Shown: positions 21,546 through 31,989 of the stretch, in pieces
How positions within the stretch are numbered: the first letter of the stretch is position 1
Layout of the letters: each line of letters opens with the position of its first letter
DNA from: Paralithodes platypus
Lineage: Eukaryota > Arthropoda > Malacostraca > Decapoda > Lithodidae
Direction of reading: 5' to 3'
Length of the DNA stretch: 64,000 nucleotides
Assembly (NCBI GenBank): GCA_032716605.1
Contig: CM064502.1
Location: 58,674,421 to 58,738,420 of the forward strand
The notes under the pieces: model-generated
Database searches by the model: none
Seen by the model: only the letters and a program-made list of their open reading frames with translations
Told to the model about the DNA's origin: nothing
Made by a program: the position numbers and the translations under genes

Positions 21546-21786
21546 TTTTGACCCTTTCAAGATCCAATACGCATTTCTTTTCTGTTTTTCTGGCTTTTAT
21601 TAGACAATTTTATTCAGATTAGGAAGGGTATGTGGAAGTCAGAGGGTTAATTGAGATAGTCTTTACCCATATAATTCCCTCAGATCCTTCTTTAACTGTA
21701 TACAATCGTCTAATGATAGCCAGAATAAACTGTCAAAATACGCCATAATCTTCAAAGGGGACGGAACTGGCACGGTACGGGTTAAT
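21546..21786 (+). mobile_element. Palindromic TTAA MITE, diverged full copy
   Basis: Left arm has ACCCTTTCAAGATCCAATAC and GGCTTTTATTAGACAATTTT; right arm has ACAATCGTCTAATGATAGCC and ends GGGTTAATTAA. It belongs to the subfamily with ACGCATTTC in place of ACGTC. Confidence 0.6.
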
Positions 21787-21945
21787 TAAGACTTTTTACG
21801 CTACCTCCACCCCCTTAGCGTGAGTGACCAAACAGTATGGATTCAGACCCAGCCACATCCTCGCCGGAGAGCCGTATTCGCAGAACTCCAAGAAACGCAG
21901 GAAAAGTTCTGTACAGGAAGAAAATCACAACATGCAAAGGGTTAA
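21787..21945 (+). repeat. Dispersed repeat with CCCCTTAGCGTG block
   Basis: CCCCCTTAGCGTGAGTGACC followed by AAACAGTATGGAT recurs at 24938-24965 with few changes. Class unknown. Confidence 0.4.
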
Positions 21946-21947
21946 TT

Positions 21948-21979
<32 letters not shown>

Positions 21980-22877
21980 GTTGTTCCCTAAGCTGCCTGG
22001 CCGAACAGCCCCGAGTCCCTGAGAAAGGCCATGGCCACGATCGGGCTTTCCCACAGAGCTCTCATTGAGTGTAGATTGTGTTGTTGGCGTAAGTGGTTGT
22101 GTGAAATGCAGTCTTCTATGATGTGTTTAATGGTATGGGGTGCTGTGTTACATCCCGGGCAGGCGTCGACAACGGAGTCATCCAGTCTCTTCTGATAGCT
22201 CAGGAGAGCTGGATGGTGTCCGCATCTCAGCCTGGCCAGGTGGACTCTGTCCTCGCGAGGAAGGGAGGATTCGGAAGGATGGATTTCGGGAGGTCGTGCA
22301 TGCAGCTGCGTGTTGTCTGTGAGTGAGTGGATGGATCGGTGAGAGATATGAGTATGGATGTGCTTCTGGAAGTTGGTTTGGGGTGGGCAGGGAGGGAGAG
22401 AGGACAATAATTGTGTGTGAGACCGTGTGCTGGGTGTTGTTTTGATATTTCTTGGTGTCTGTGGGTGTGTTGCCATGTAGTTTAGTGGGTGGTCTTGGTT
22501 CGTGGAGGCTGCTGCCAGGAATTGAGTGCCTCTCATGTCCAGATGGTCTTTGACTTTGAGGATTTTGGTTTCTTGATGTAGGTGATCTGTGGGTGAAGTA
22601 GCTGTGCAGCCTGTAATGATCTTCAGGGCTTTGTTTTGAATAGTCTGTAAGGTTTTATGATGTGTTTTAGCTAGGTTAGAAGCCCAGGCTGGGCTTGCGT
22701 ATTCCATCACTGATCTTATGTATTGTTTATATACTGTGGTGGTAGTTTCTTTGTTGTGTCCAAATTTTGTGTGAGCAAGTGACCTGAGGGCGTTAAGTCT
22801 GGGTGTCAGTTTCTTTTTAATGTTTGTGGTGTGCTGTTTGAATGTCATATGAGTATCATATGTTACTCCTAGGATTG
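21948..22877 (-). pseudogene. LINE ORF2 C-terminus with (AAC)n tail, 5'-truncated
   Basis: From the minus strand, the frame reads ILGVTYDTHMTFKQHTTNI, then YIRSVMEYASPAWASNL and a terminal zinc-like CPGCNTAPHTIKHIIEDC, typical of the region after the RT in Jockey/I-group LINEs. It ends in an (AAC)n tail (about 21948-21984). The RT core is absent because the copy is truncated at 22877, directly against the (AAC)n tail of the neighbouring copy. Confidence 0.75.
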
Positions 22878-23297
22878 TCGTTGTTGTTGTTGTTGTTACC
22901 CAAGCTGCCTGGCCGAACAGCCCCAAGGCCCCGAGCACGGCCAAGGCCATAACCGAGCGCCCCCACAGAACCCTCCCAGCTGACCACAATAAAGCCTGGG
23001 TGACCGAAGCCACTCCATGGCGGGGAGCTGAGGAGGGTGCGGAAACGCCCGGGAAACCAAAGCCCCACCCAGGGCCCTGTGCCCCTCAGCAATTATGAAG
23101 AGAAAGTTGAGGGGCAAGGGAAAAATGTGACGCTTTGGCTTCCAATCTTGGTAGATTGGGAGGTCAATCCACGGAAGAGACGCCGTCACTCGAGATCTAG
23201 AAAATATATAAGCAAAAGGAACAGTCAGAGTAAGCTATGGGTATGGCAGAGATTGCTCAGTTCTCACTCTGATAGACCAGCCCATCACCAGAGGTTA
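22878..23297 (-). mobile_element. LINE 3' end or SINE with (AAC)n tail, about 420 bp
   Basis: Matches 58515-58950 on the opposite strand over most of its length (for example GGCGTCTCTTCCGTGGATTG and CTTTGGTTTCCCGGGCGTTT) and shares its last 70 bp with the end of the LINE at 21988. Ends in (AAC)n at 22878-22898. It may be a SINE that borrows the LINE 3' end, or a 5'-truncated LINE. Confidence 0.6.
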
Positions 23298-23317
23298 ATT
23301 TTGTTGACTTTTATTGT

Positions 23318-23590
23318 TTTTAATAGTTTTTCAGGACCCCCTTCTACCTTATGTTTAGCCCCATTTGTTTAGAGATTTTACGATGTTCATCCAACTAGTT
23401 TGGCAATTTTTTAAAGACCTTTTGCCCCATTTATTTTGTAAAAAATAAGACCTTTCGTGCTATTTAGGTGTCAGTTTGATCCTGGCCAGCAATAGCGAGC
23501 CTGTAATTCAGGAGGAACTGGCCTTTGGCCATTTTTCTATCAGAAAATGTACACATTTATCTAAAAGGAGGGGGGGGGGGGGGAAGGAGG
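23318..23590 (-). mobile_element. TTAAGGGGG MITE, diverged copy
   Basis: Carries GCCCCATTTGTTTAGAGATT, AAGACCTTTCGTGC and GATCCTGGCCAGCAATAGCG, the family core, then a G-tract at 23569-23583. Confidence 0.5.
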
Positions 23591-23627
23591 ATCTTGAGAG
23601 ATACACACCAAGCACAAACATTTAAGC

Positions 23628-23835
23628 CGGTGTCACACAAGTGATTTTGCTGTCAATTATTACGGGCAATTGTAGTCTGGCAGCTTCAAAATATAAGTTC
23701 CATAAGAATTGAACTACGTAACATAATCTACCTTCGACCTAGGTTCTGATGCCAATGCGAAAGAGCCTCAAAATACTACAAGAAAAAAACTTGCTCATCG
23801 AAAATGGCCGGAAAAATTCTTGTGTGACGTCACCT
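23628..23835. mobile_element. TIR element, GTCACACAAG ends
   Basis: Left end GGTGTCACACAAGTGATTTT and right end AAAATTCTTGTGTGACGTCACC are inverted. The core (GGGCAATTNTNGTCTGGCAG, GAAAATGGCCGGAAAAA) recurs at 23870-23905, 24110-24215 and 25785-25980. A short non-autonomous DNA transposon; superfamily unknown. Confidence 0.55.
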
Positions 23836-23901
23836 TTACACGAGCGCATTTTCGATTTTTTTTTTTTTAGGGCAATTATGGTCTGGCAACTTCAAATTTT
23901 A

Positions 23902-24116
23902 AGTTTTAACCCTGTGAAGATTATGACGCATTTTAACAGTCTATTCTGGCTATCATTAGACGATGAAGGGTCTGTGGGAATGATATGGGTAAAGACTATT
24001 TAAAATAACCATCTGAATTCCATATACCCTTCCTAATCTGAATAAAATCGTCTACTAATACCTAGAAAACAGAAAAGAAATGCATCATCGGATGTTGAAA
24101 GGGTTAATGCAATCTA
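23902..24116 (+). mobile_element. Palindromic TTAA MITE, full copy
   Basis: Begins TTAACCCTGTGAAGATTATG, has the arm motif CTGGCTATCATTAGACGATG and its inverse AATAAAATCGTCTACTAATA, and ends ATGTTGAAAGGGTTAA. Subfamily with ACGCATTT ends. Confidence 0.65.
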
Positions 24117-24225
24117 CCCTCATTCTAGTTTCAGATTCCAATGAAAAGGAACCCCAAAATATTGCGAGGAAAAAAACTTGCTCATTGAAAATTGCCAGAA
24201 AAAGCGCTCGTGACCCATAGAAAAA

Positions 24226-24619
24226 CAAACATCATATTGCTGGAGGACCTTGTTTACATACTTGCACCCAATCAGGGGACACCTCAACGACGTATGGGCT
24301 ACAGACTAATAAGCACACACAACAAAGCCATTCCAACAGCTTTCTCTATCTACAACACCCTTTCTCTGCTATCTACACTTTCCCAGCCGTATGGTCCTAG
24401 TGTACTGTCTGGTGGCGTAATGGGATTCGAAATGCAAGGGGAAAAAAAAAAAAATACGTATGCACATTGAACATTTTAATTTAGTTAACCTTACGCTCTT
24501 CCGTTTTCTTTCAATGGTGGTTCAAAGAAAACTATTTATAGAGGACTAACTTAATTAAACTTACCTAAGTGTACATACAAAAATAAATATACTGTATTAT
24601 AACTGGAGTTTATGCCCTC
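24226..24619. other. Unassigned sequence with dispersed-repeat fragment
   Basis: 24230-24380 shares CAGGGGACACCTCAACGACG with the complement of 35545-35580, and CCATTCCAACAGCTTTCTCT with the CYP4 intron 5 repeat. The rest is unrecognised. Confidence 0.3.
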
Positions 24620-24639
24620 AGAGAGTTAATTAAGCCATA

Positions 24640-24845
24640 CTGTACTGGCGACGTTTTTTTAATTTTATTGTAGCTACTATTAGACGATTTTATTCAGTTT
24701 ATAAAGGGCATCCAGCGACTAACAGGCTTCGAACTATCTCGCTTAACCACTTTTACTACCACAGATCCTTCTTAAATTGTACAAAATTGTCTAAATATAG
24801 CTAGACTAAAATATATAAGACGTCTCCGGCCCCTTTAGCATGCGA
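24640..24845 (+). mobile_element. Palindromic TTAA MITE, degenerate copy
   Basis: Arms with TACTGGCGACGT, ACTATTAGACGATTTTATTC and the inverse CAAAATTGTCTAAATATAGC, then GACGTCTCCGG. Outer ends are eroded. Confidence 0.55.
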
Positions 24846-25027
24846 CACCAAACAAAATGTATAAATACATACACAAATACACATACACCTCCCTTTAACT
24901 AACGGTCCGACCTATTGTCCTTTAGTTACCTCGGTCCCCTTAGCGTGTGTGACCAAACAATATGGATGAGGACCCAACCATAGCCTTACTGGGGAGCCAA
25001 GGTCACAGAAACCATTTATGACCTTGA

Positions 25028-25780
25028 AGAGTTCTGCAGAGGGGTCACATCAAGCAAGAGTTAGTTAAGAGTTCTACAGAGAGGTCACATCAAGCAAGAG
25101 TTAGTTAAGAGTTCTGCAGAGAGGTCACAGTAAGCCAGAGTTAGTCAGGGCACAGATGAAACTCGTCGGATTATACAGGTCTCCCTCACTATCCGATGCC
25201 CTGATTTACGATATTATTATAGGTTATGTTTGCGTTTGGGTTTTGGCTGGTCCCAGAACGCATCCCCATTTACCCCATTAATTTTAGGGTTTGCTATATG
25301 ATTTTTCTACTTAAAACTTGTCTGGGAATATCTGAAGCTCGTCTGACTAACTGTTTTAGGTTAGTCGAGATATCTGGAGATGGTTCACAATGAAAAAGAG
25401 TTAGTTAGGGAAGAACGGGAACTCATCGGACTAATTGTTTTAGGTTAGTCGTGAGTTCTGTAGAGGAGTTATATCAAGCAAGAATTAGTCAGGGAACAAC
25501 AGAAGCTCGTCCGACTAACTGTTTTAGGTTAGTCGAGAGTTCTGCAGATAGTTAATATTGAAAAAGAGTTAGTTAGGTTAGAACAGAAACTCATCCGACT
25601 AACTGTTTTAGGTTAGTCGAGATTTCTGGAGATGGTTCACAATGAAAAAGAGTTAGTAAGGGTCTCAGGGAACATCTGAAACTCGTCCGACTAACTGTTT
25701 TAGGTTAGTCAAGAGGTCTGCAGAGGGTACACATTGAAAAAGAGCTACTTAGGTTAGAACAGAAACTAATCGGGCTAACT
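25028..25780 (+). repeat. Tandem repeats around GAGTTAGTTAGG / ACTAACTGTTTTAGGTTAG
   Basis: Two linked arrays: about three units of 55 bp (AGTTCTGCAGAGAGGTCACA then AAGAGTTAGTTA) at 25028-25150, and about five units of roughly 100 bp from 25330 (CGACTAACTGTTTTAGGTTA). They share the GAGTTCTGCAGA block and are separated by a MITE at 25170-25320. Confidence 0.7.
25170..25320 (+). mobile_element. ACAGGTCTCCCTCACTATC MITE inside the tandem array
   Basis: Starts ACAGGTCTCCCTCACTATCC and matches 8015-8175 and 45206-45403 (reverse). It interrupts the array and lacks the second terminus. Confidence 0.55.
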
Positions 25781-25784
25781 GGTT

Positions 25785-25980
25785 TTTTTTTTTACGGGCA
25801 ATTATGGTCTGGAAGCATCAAAATTTACACTTTATCAGAATTCAGCCTTCAAACATAATCTACCTTTAGTCTAGTTGCCGATCCCAGTGCGAAAAAGTCC
25901 CGAAAGAATACGAGAACAAATTTGCTCGTAGAAAATTGACGGAAAAAGCTCTCGTGTGACAGCGGCTATACTGTTTTGAG
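25785..25980. mobile_element. TIR element, TCGTGTGAC end, second copy
   Basis: GGGCAATTATGGTCTGGAAG core and GGAAAAAGCTCTCGTGTGAC end, matching 23628-23835. The left terminus is missing. Confidence 0.5.
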
Positions 25981-25984
25981 TTAG

Positions 25985-26100
25985 TTAACCCCTTCTATAC
26001 CGACGACGTCTTTTTGGTTTGACTTCAGCTACATTTAGAAAATTTTATGGAGCTTAGGATGGATAAATGGTAGCTAATAGGATACATTGAGATAGCCTGC
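25985..26100 (+). mobile_element. Palindromic TTAA MITE, left half
   Basis: Begins TTAACCCCTTCTATACCGAC followed by GACGTCTTTTTGG; the right arm is absent. Confidence 0.55.
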
Positions 26101-26530
26101 AGCCTCTTAATAAATACTCTCTTAATTAATCCCAATAGAGCTTAAATAGAGTATGAACTAAATTTTAAGCTCTACATTAACCTGCAGAGCATAACAATAA
26201 TAATAAAACAAAAACAATTGTAATACAAATATCTAAATACCCTCTTAAGCTAAACACAATAGAGCTTATATAGAGTAGAAACTAACCTCTAAGCTCTAAA
26301 TGAACTTCTAGAGTGTTACAAATTATACAAACATAATAATTATAATATACAAATAATAAAATATCTCAATACTCTCTTAAAATAAATCCAATAGAGCTAC
26401 AAATAATAGAGCTTAAACTAACCTCTAGGCTCTACGTTAACCTGTAGAGCGTTGCCCAGCAGGGGTAGAGCTTTGGGACCTGGGATCTGCTCTATCAACA
26501 TAACCTGGAAAAAATAGAGCAAAAATAATA
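26101..26530. repeat. AGAGCT-rich tandem repeat, about 125 bp x 3
   Basis: CTCTTAA...CCAATAGAGCTT and TAAGCTCTA...CCTGCAGAGC recur with a spacing of about 125 bp. Each unit contains inverted AGAGCTTAA/TTAAGCTCT blocks and so can fold. Confidence 0.65.
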
Positions 26531-26547
26531 GAGCTTTTTTGGCAATA

Positions 26548-26625
26548 GATAGATAGATAGATACGGTAGCTAAAAAGATAGATGATAGATAGATGGATAT
26601 ATATACAGAGAGAGAGAGAGAGAGT
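26548..26625 (+). repeat. (GATA)n and (GA)n microsatellites
   Basis: ATAGATAGATAG runs followed by a 20-base GA tract at 26607-26624. Confidence 0.8.
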
Positions 26626-27145
26626 ACACTACAACTTAAAAAATAAATAATGGGAAGATTATATTCATGCCTGGGATACTATTAAAACTGTCAGAGATAT
26701 ATATTGAGTTTAATACTAGCAAGGTGTCAAACAGGAGCAATTTTGTGTGAAGACTTGAATGAAAATGAGAAGGAATACAATAAAATTAACATGAAATAGC
26801 ATTGGTTTGGCCATTTTATCACTTCCAAAAACAATATTTGAACTATGAACCATAATTCTATCCATATACTGTATATACAATAATGAAGACTAAATCGAAT
26901 GGACTTAGTTTTCGTTTGACACCGGAATACTAGGTGTTAGATATGCATGTAAAACTGACCTTTTGCCTCCTCTTGAAGAACCACACCAGGGTCCAAGCCA
27001 ACAACAAGGTACAGGCAGCATAGGTCACCACACTACCACCCACCGCACCACGGGGATCCATTCTGTAGAACGTATTACACGGGTTAAGGGTTTTATTTAT
27101 ATATTTATCATTGTTTTATATTACTTTCTTCTTATCCTTATAGGC
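26626..27145. other. Unassigned AT-rich sequence
   Basis: No gene or clear element seen. The short frame at 26963-27172 runs into a TA microsatellite and is not supported. Confidence 0.3.
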
Positions 27146-27169
27146 TATATATATATATATATATATGTT

Positions 27170-27305
27170 TAAATACTCCCGGCCGGGATCAAACCTACGA
27201 CATTCAGAACGAGTGTCAAAGCTTTTAATCCAACCCAACACCCTGCCGCACACACACACACACACCCACCCACACACCCACACACACACTCACCCACACA
27301 CAAGG
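27170..27305 (-). repeat. tRNA-like SINE fragment plus (CA)n
   Basis: The minus strand has a tRNA-like A-box/B-box pair (TTAAAAGCTTTGACACTCG, then GTTTGATCCCGGCCGG). A CA microsatellite follows at 27248-27302. Confidence 0.4.
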
Positions 27306-27609
27306 CGAGATGGGTATCATATGGTTCACCTAAGCTGATGGCTACCTAAGCCTTCGGGCGAGACGGTACCGTCTATAGTGAGAATGGTACCATACAGATC
27401 CACCCTAAGCCTTCGTTTCCGATGTCGCCAATTGGCTAAAATACAGACTACACACACATCCACAGCCATTCCAACAGTACATAAAACACTTAACATGCAT
27501 TTCACGCAATACATTCCCAGTTAAGGAGGCGCGATAATAATGAGCTTAGCTCGCATTGCGTGGATTCCCCTTGACGAACAAGTAACTGAGAGTAACACAT
27601 CCACTCACA

Positions 27610-27682
27610 CACTGCCTAAAATCGTGTAAATATAACTAGACTAATATAAAGAAGACTTCACCGGTACAGAAGGGGTTAATCT
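27610..27682 (+). mobile_element. Palindromic TTAA MITE, right arm
   Basis: AAAATCGTGTAAATATAACT and the end CACCGGTACAGAAGGGGTTA. Left arm absent. Confidence 0.6.
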
Positions 27683-27794
27683 CCATAGTCTAGCCTAGTA
27701 TAGGGGTTGGGGTTTCAGCAAGTCATGATGATACTGTTAATGTAAGGGGGGTGGGGTGGTTGGGGATGTATTTGTTATAGTTATTTATATATTT

Positions 27795-27925
27795 AGATGT
27801 GTGTGAATTTGTATTTTGTTTTTGTGTGTTTTCTGTTGTGGTGTCCCTATTCTGGCTCTGTCTTGAATCCCCTCCCCAAAAAAACAAAAAAAAACAAAAA
27901 AAAAACAAAAAAAAAACAAGACAAA
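27795..27925 (+). repeat. RTE LINE 3'UTR scrap and A-rich tract
   Basis: GATGTGTGTGAATTTGTATT and TGGCTCTGTCTTGAATCC resemble the 3'UTR at 2930-2990. An A-rich (AAAAAC)n tract follows. Confidence 0.4.
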
Positions 27926-27984
27926 GGAAAAGTGGGGATTGGGCCTGAGTATATAGAATAGAATAGATGTATTTCACAGGATTT

Positions 27985-28110
27985 ATTATAATTTTAGTTT
28001 GCTCCCTAGACCTCCATCAAACTTAAGAAAATACTCTAAAGATCCCTTCGAAATAAATGTGTAAATTTTGTGGTACCCGTATATAAAAACAAAATCTTAA
28101 ATTGCATTTA
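27985..28110 (+). mobile_element. TTAAGGGGG MITE fragment
   Basis: TAGTTTGCTCCCTAGACCTC, CATCAAACTTAAG and AAATGTGTAAATTT are family blocks. Confidence 0.45.
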
Positions 28111-28323
28111 TAATTTAGGGGGTGAAGGGGTGGGGGCGCATCTTAAGATTGTTGGAGTTATTGTGTAAGCTGCGATTTATGATCTTATTGTTGTATATCA
28201 TTGAGACTTAAGTGAATGGACTTTGATGGAGGCTATGTAGGGGGCTCAGTGATAAGATAACCAGTCTTGTTTGTGTGTGGAATACTAACAGATGTAGTAC
28301 CGGTACTGACCAGATGAAAAATA

Positions 28324-28385
28324 CTTAACCCTTACACTAGCGACGTCTTTTTGTTTGTATATCAGCTGCATTTACACGATAGCTA
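28324..28385 (+). mobile_element. Palindromic TTAA MITE, left-arm fragment
   Basis: TTAACCCTTACACTAGCGAC then GTCTTTTTG and a CAGCTGCATTTACACGAT block. Confidence 0.45.
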
Positions 28386-28387
28386 GT

Positions 28388-28645
28388 TTTATATCCCACG
28401 TACTGGGTACTAGGGACATATACAAGGTGTTAGATGAGGGTTAGTTTTTTATCCCACGTGCTGGGTCTAGGATAGGTTAAGTTAGGTTCTTTGGTTAGGT
28501 TAACGACAAGGGATCAGGTGGTAGGTATGGATAACCATAGGGACACTTATTACCTGGTAGGTAAGGGTAAGTGTTGCATCCCACGTACTAGGTACTAGGG
28601 ACACATTGTAGGTGTTAGGTGAGGGTTAGTCTTTTATCCCATGTA
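28388..28645 (+). repeat. Direct repeat, about 210 bp x 1.3
   Basis: TATCCCACGTACTGGGTACT, AGGTGTTAGATGAGGGTTAG and TTTTTATCCCACGTGC recur about 210 bp later with changes. Confidence 0.6.
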
Positions 28646-28684
28646 CAATGTCTAGGTTACTGGGATTTATGATTTTCAAAACCA

Positions 28685-29015
28685 CTATGTTTTCGATAAA
28701 GCGGGTTTTATGGGTTTATAAATCGAGAAAACCCGAGCCAAATATAGAAATTAGGCTGCTGATTTTTTCCCACTCTTAAGATTAGCAAAACCCGAGCCAA
28801 CTTTGCCAAAACTTGGCTCGGGTTTTCAAAAATTCGGGTTTTATGGGTTTGTAAATCCTGAAAACCCGAGCTAAACTTCGAAATTTGGTAACTGTCTTTT
28901 TGTACTCTACAAACTCGCAAAATCCGAGCCAACTTTTCCAAAAACTTGGCTCGGGTTTTCGAAATCTTGAGTTTTATGCCTTTTTAAAAACCTTAAAATC
29001 CGAGCCAAAGTTTTG
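28685..29015. repeat. Tandem repeat with CCGAGCCAA...TTGGCTCGG hairpin
   Basis: AAAACCCGAGCCAA and TTGGCTCGGGTTTTC recur every 130-140 bp over about 2.5 units. In each unit the two blocks are inverted and can form a stem. Not recognised as a known family. Confidence 0.65.
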
Positions 29016-29234
29016 CTAAAATACGCTATTATCGCCGTTTTACGTATTTAACCCCTCATTTTCCCTGACCTTCATAGCCCTCCCCACTATCGGGCGGCGT
29101 GTATTAAGATCGTGAATTGGATAATGGGGAAAAGGGTTTTTCCGAGGTTAGTAATTAAGTCCAACCACTATATATTCATGAAAATTAACAGATAAAAATC
29201 AAATAAAACCCTAGGAAAATTAGTGACATTAATA

Positions 29235-29483
29235 TCACAATCTCCGCATTATATCAATAGCATCTTCTTCTCCATATCTCAGCATTTCACCTGGGATGTT
29301 ATCTACCCCAGCATCTTTGCCCATTTGAAGTCTATTAATTACTTCTTTTACTTCTAATCTGCTTATCTGTCTTTCATCTACCCTGTTTATTCTACCTCTC
29401 TCCATTCCCATGGATGAGATCTTTGCCTTCACCCTACTCTTTACAGCTAAACTACTAAAATGATCTTTCCACACATCCACCAC
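29235..29483 (-). pseudogene. RTE-like LINE RT fragment
   Basis: The minus frame reads MVDVWKDHFSSL, then VKEVINRLQMGKDAGVDNIP and GEMLRYGEEDAI, the region before the RT palm in RTE-like elements (pattern NxxKAxGxDxIPxExL). Only about 80 residues remain. Confidence 0.65.
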
Positions 29484-29489
29484 CTCCCC

Positions 29490-29640
29490 AGGTCAGATCA
29501 GGTGAAGGTATTGAGGGATAAGCCTTTACAACGGCACCTCGTATCTACATTCTACTTTTCCTATTTTTCTGAAGAGTGTAGAGAGTGGAGAAGGGGTGTT
29601 GGAGCGAGAGGAAGCTGTTGGAGTGGCTTTGATCCACCAC
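29490..29640 (-). repeat. Dispersed repeat with AGGTGCCGTTGTAAAGG block
   Basis: Complement of a block that recurs at 39340-39690 and 59640-59880 (GATACGAGGTGC, TTGTAAAGGCTT, CCCTCAATACCTTC). GAGGAAGCTGTTGGAGTGGC is shared with 35502. Confidence 0.5.
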
Positions 29641-29734
29641 ACCATCACCCTCCACCACCTCCCCATTCCTGCCCCTCATTCTACCACCTGAGACACTCCC
29701 GGTCTTCCTCCCTCTGGCTTCTGTCACAGCTCTA

Positions 29735-29920
29735 TAGTATTATCGTTGACATAATTATTTTATTCTGGCTACTAATAATCGATTGTATTCAGTTTAGGAA
29801 GGATCTCTAGCAATTATAAGGCTTCCCTTGTCTACCACTGATCCTCCCTAAGCTGCACAAAATTATCTTTATATAGCAAGACTAAAATTAAAAAGACGTC
29901 GCAGGTTCAGAAGGGGCAAA
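29735..29920 (+). mobile_element. Palindromic TTAA MITE, copy lacking the left tip
   Basis: Left arm TATTCTGGCTACTAATAATC; right arm GCTGCACAAAATTATC and the end GACGTCGCAGGTTCAGAAGG. Confidence 0.6.
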
Positions 29921-30930
29921 TAGGCCTACTACTGAAATGGGATAATCAATAAATAAGCCAAAAGTCGAATCAACTCACTTGCCACGCTTTCCCGGTACTC
30001 TACGGTGATTCACGAACTCTCCACTGCACTGTATGTATCGTTAATGGACACTGTAATCACTGTAACAATGAACTAAGGATACTAAGAGAGGAAAAAGGGA
30101 ACATCCTCGCCCCTCAAATTCCGTGACACTACTAAAATGTTTTGGTCAGGGTTGCCAGCTATATCACAGAAAGCGCTAAATTAGGTAGCAAAGTAATTAG
30201 ATAGTTTACGCTTCAAAACTATAAATAGAAGAGGTAAAATTTCTGTAATATAACATTAAGCTTATCTAAATTACTGTATTGCTAGATTTTGCATCACTAT
30301 ACAATTGATGACATTTCTAGCTACCTAGAAGAGGATAAATCTAGCAGAAAATGGGCTAGATTGGCAACTGTGCAAATTGGGGCAGTGTTGGGTGTGTGGT
30401 GCCAGCGAGTGCCAACGTTTTCTATAGGGGAAGTTTTGCTACCTCTCATTCTGTTTAGGTTAACGCTTTATTTATACTAAGAACCTCTTTTTTTATATAA
30501 TCTGAATATTTTATGTATTAATTAACCCTTATACTACATATGAAATGAAAAAACAAATGTAGTATTGTCTGCCAGGGGATATAGTGCCATAACTGTGCCA
30601 GGAGTGTTATTATTTTTTGTTTATTATTATTATTATTTATTTTTTCACACCAGGCAGTCTAGCTATTTACCCTGGCACGGACCTATTTTACTGATAGGCT
30701 CAACAGAGGCATCCAACCATCTCCACCTGCCGAGTGTTCCAAAGTATATAATTATTATACTATAATAAAAACAATATAACGACAGGTGTAAGGGGTTGGC
30801 TTAATCTTACCTGTAGAAGGCTCAGTGTTAAGTGCTCTTCCTTCTGATTGGTCCCCCCTCCCCCCCAAGTGCCAGATGAACGATGGTACAAGGACATATG
30901 GACATGGAGTTTACTTTTGTTTTTATCTCG
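29921..30930. other. Mostly unassigned; possible TIR element at 30147-30388
   Basis: CAGGGTTGCCAGCTATATCA near 30147 faces TGGGCTAGATTGGCAACTGTG near 30352, weak inverted ends around an AT-rich interior. The rest shows no gene or repeat I recognise. Confidence 0.3.
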
Positions 30931-31375
30931 TAGTGTTTTTAGCCTCTTTCCACACTTAACCCCTTCTGCACCGGCGACGTCTTTCTTATTTTATGCTAGC
31001 TATATTTAGACAATTTTGTGCAGCGAAGAAAGGCTCTGTGGTAGTATAAAGAGTTAAGAGAGAGTTTGACGCCTGTTGATTGCTGGGGGCCCTTTTAAAA
31101 CTGAATACAATCGTGTAATGGTATCCAGCATGAAATTAAAAGAACGTCACTGGTATTGAACTATTTAAGGGTATTGAGATATTTAACCCCTTCTGTACAG
31201 GCGATCGACGTTCTTTTAGCTTTATAATGGCTACTATTACACGATTGTATTCAGTTTTAAAAGGGCCCCCAGCAATCAACAGGCGTCAAACTCTCTCTTA
31301 ACTCTTTATACTACTTATAGAAAGACGTCGCCGGTGCAGAAGGGGTTAAGTGTGGAAAGAGGCTAAAAACACTAG
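30930..31375. repeat. Large palindrome made of an inverted MITE pair
   Basis: Two palindromic TTAA MITEs (30956-31158 and 31183-31348) lie head to head, and the inverted symmetry continues beyond them into flanking DNA (AGTGTTTTTAGCCTCTTTCC left, its complement right). The right arm lacks about 58 bp. An inverted duplication of a MITE plus flank explains this better than two insertions. Confidence 0.7.
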
Positions 31376-31532
31376 TAGTACCAAAATGGTGGAGGTTGGC
31401 CGATGTTACTATAAGGGCATGTAAACACTGATAATGGCCTTTTATCTCGTAAGTCCTTCCCTTTATCAATTTTAATGATAAACATGATAAACAAGTATGT
31501 TATGATAAAGAAACTCATTGTCTGTGATGTAA

Positions 31533-31605
31533 TTCCTAACCCTTTGAGTATCGGTGTCGTCCTTTTATCTTTATTCTGGTTACTATTAGACAATTTCAGT
31601 TTAAC
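31533..31605 (+). mobile_element. Palindromic TTAA MITE, left arm
   Basis: CTAACCCTTTGAGTATCGGT, then TCTTTATTCTGGTTACTATT. It is cut at 31600 by TTAA element B. Confidence 0.55.
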
Positions 31606-31935
31606 CCTTTCATTGCGGGAGCCATTCCGGAACGCCATGGCACTTACTGCAATTTAAAGCCCATTAAAGCCTGTGGAGACGAGTGCGAGTGAGAGGGAGC
31701 GCAGCAGGCCCCCGTCCGCTCTCCAGCACGTCTGCCGGGGTTCTAATAGTCTCACCCCATCTCTTGCGAAATATATGCAGCACTGCCAAAGGCAAATGTA
31801 TTGTGACATTTCCTAATGATTATTGAATATTGCCGATGCTTGTGATAACGATGCGGGTGAACCCTGTGCACTACGAAGCTCGTTCTGGTATCATTTGAAA
31901 GCTAGTTTCTTCTAGTTTTTTGCTACAAACATTTC
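31602..31935 (+). mobile_element. TTAA-ended DNA element B, 3'-truncated copy
   Basis: TTAACCCTTTCATTGCGGGA start; about 330 bp closely matching 36230-36560. It ends against a LINE (AAC)n-tail fragment at 31940. Confidence 0.65.
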
Positions 31936-31939
31936 ATTT

Positions 31940-31985
31940 CATTGTTATTGTTCCCCAGGCTGTCTAACCGACCAGCTCCAAGGTC
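31940..31985 (-). repeat. LINE (AAC)n 3'-tail fragment
   Basis: Short complement of the LINE end seen at 21985-22020 (CCAGGCTGTCTAACCGACCA corresponds to the CGGCCAGGCAGCTT block). Confidence 0.4.
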
Positions 31986-31989
31986 CTGA

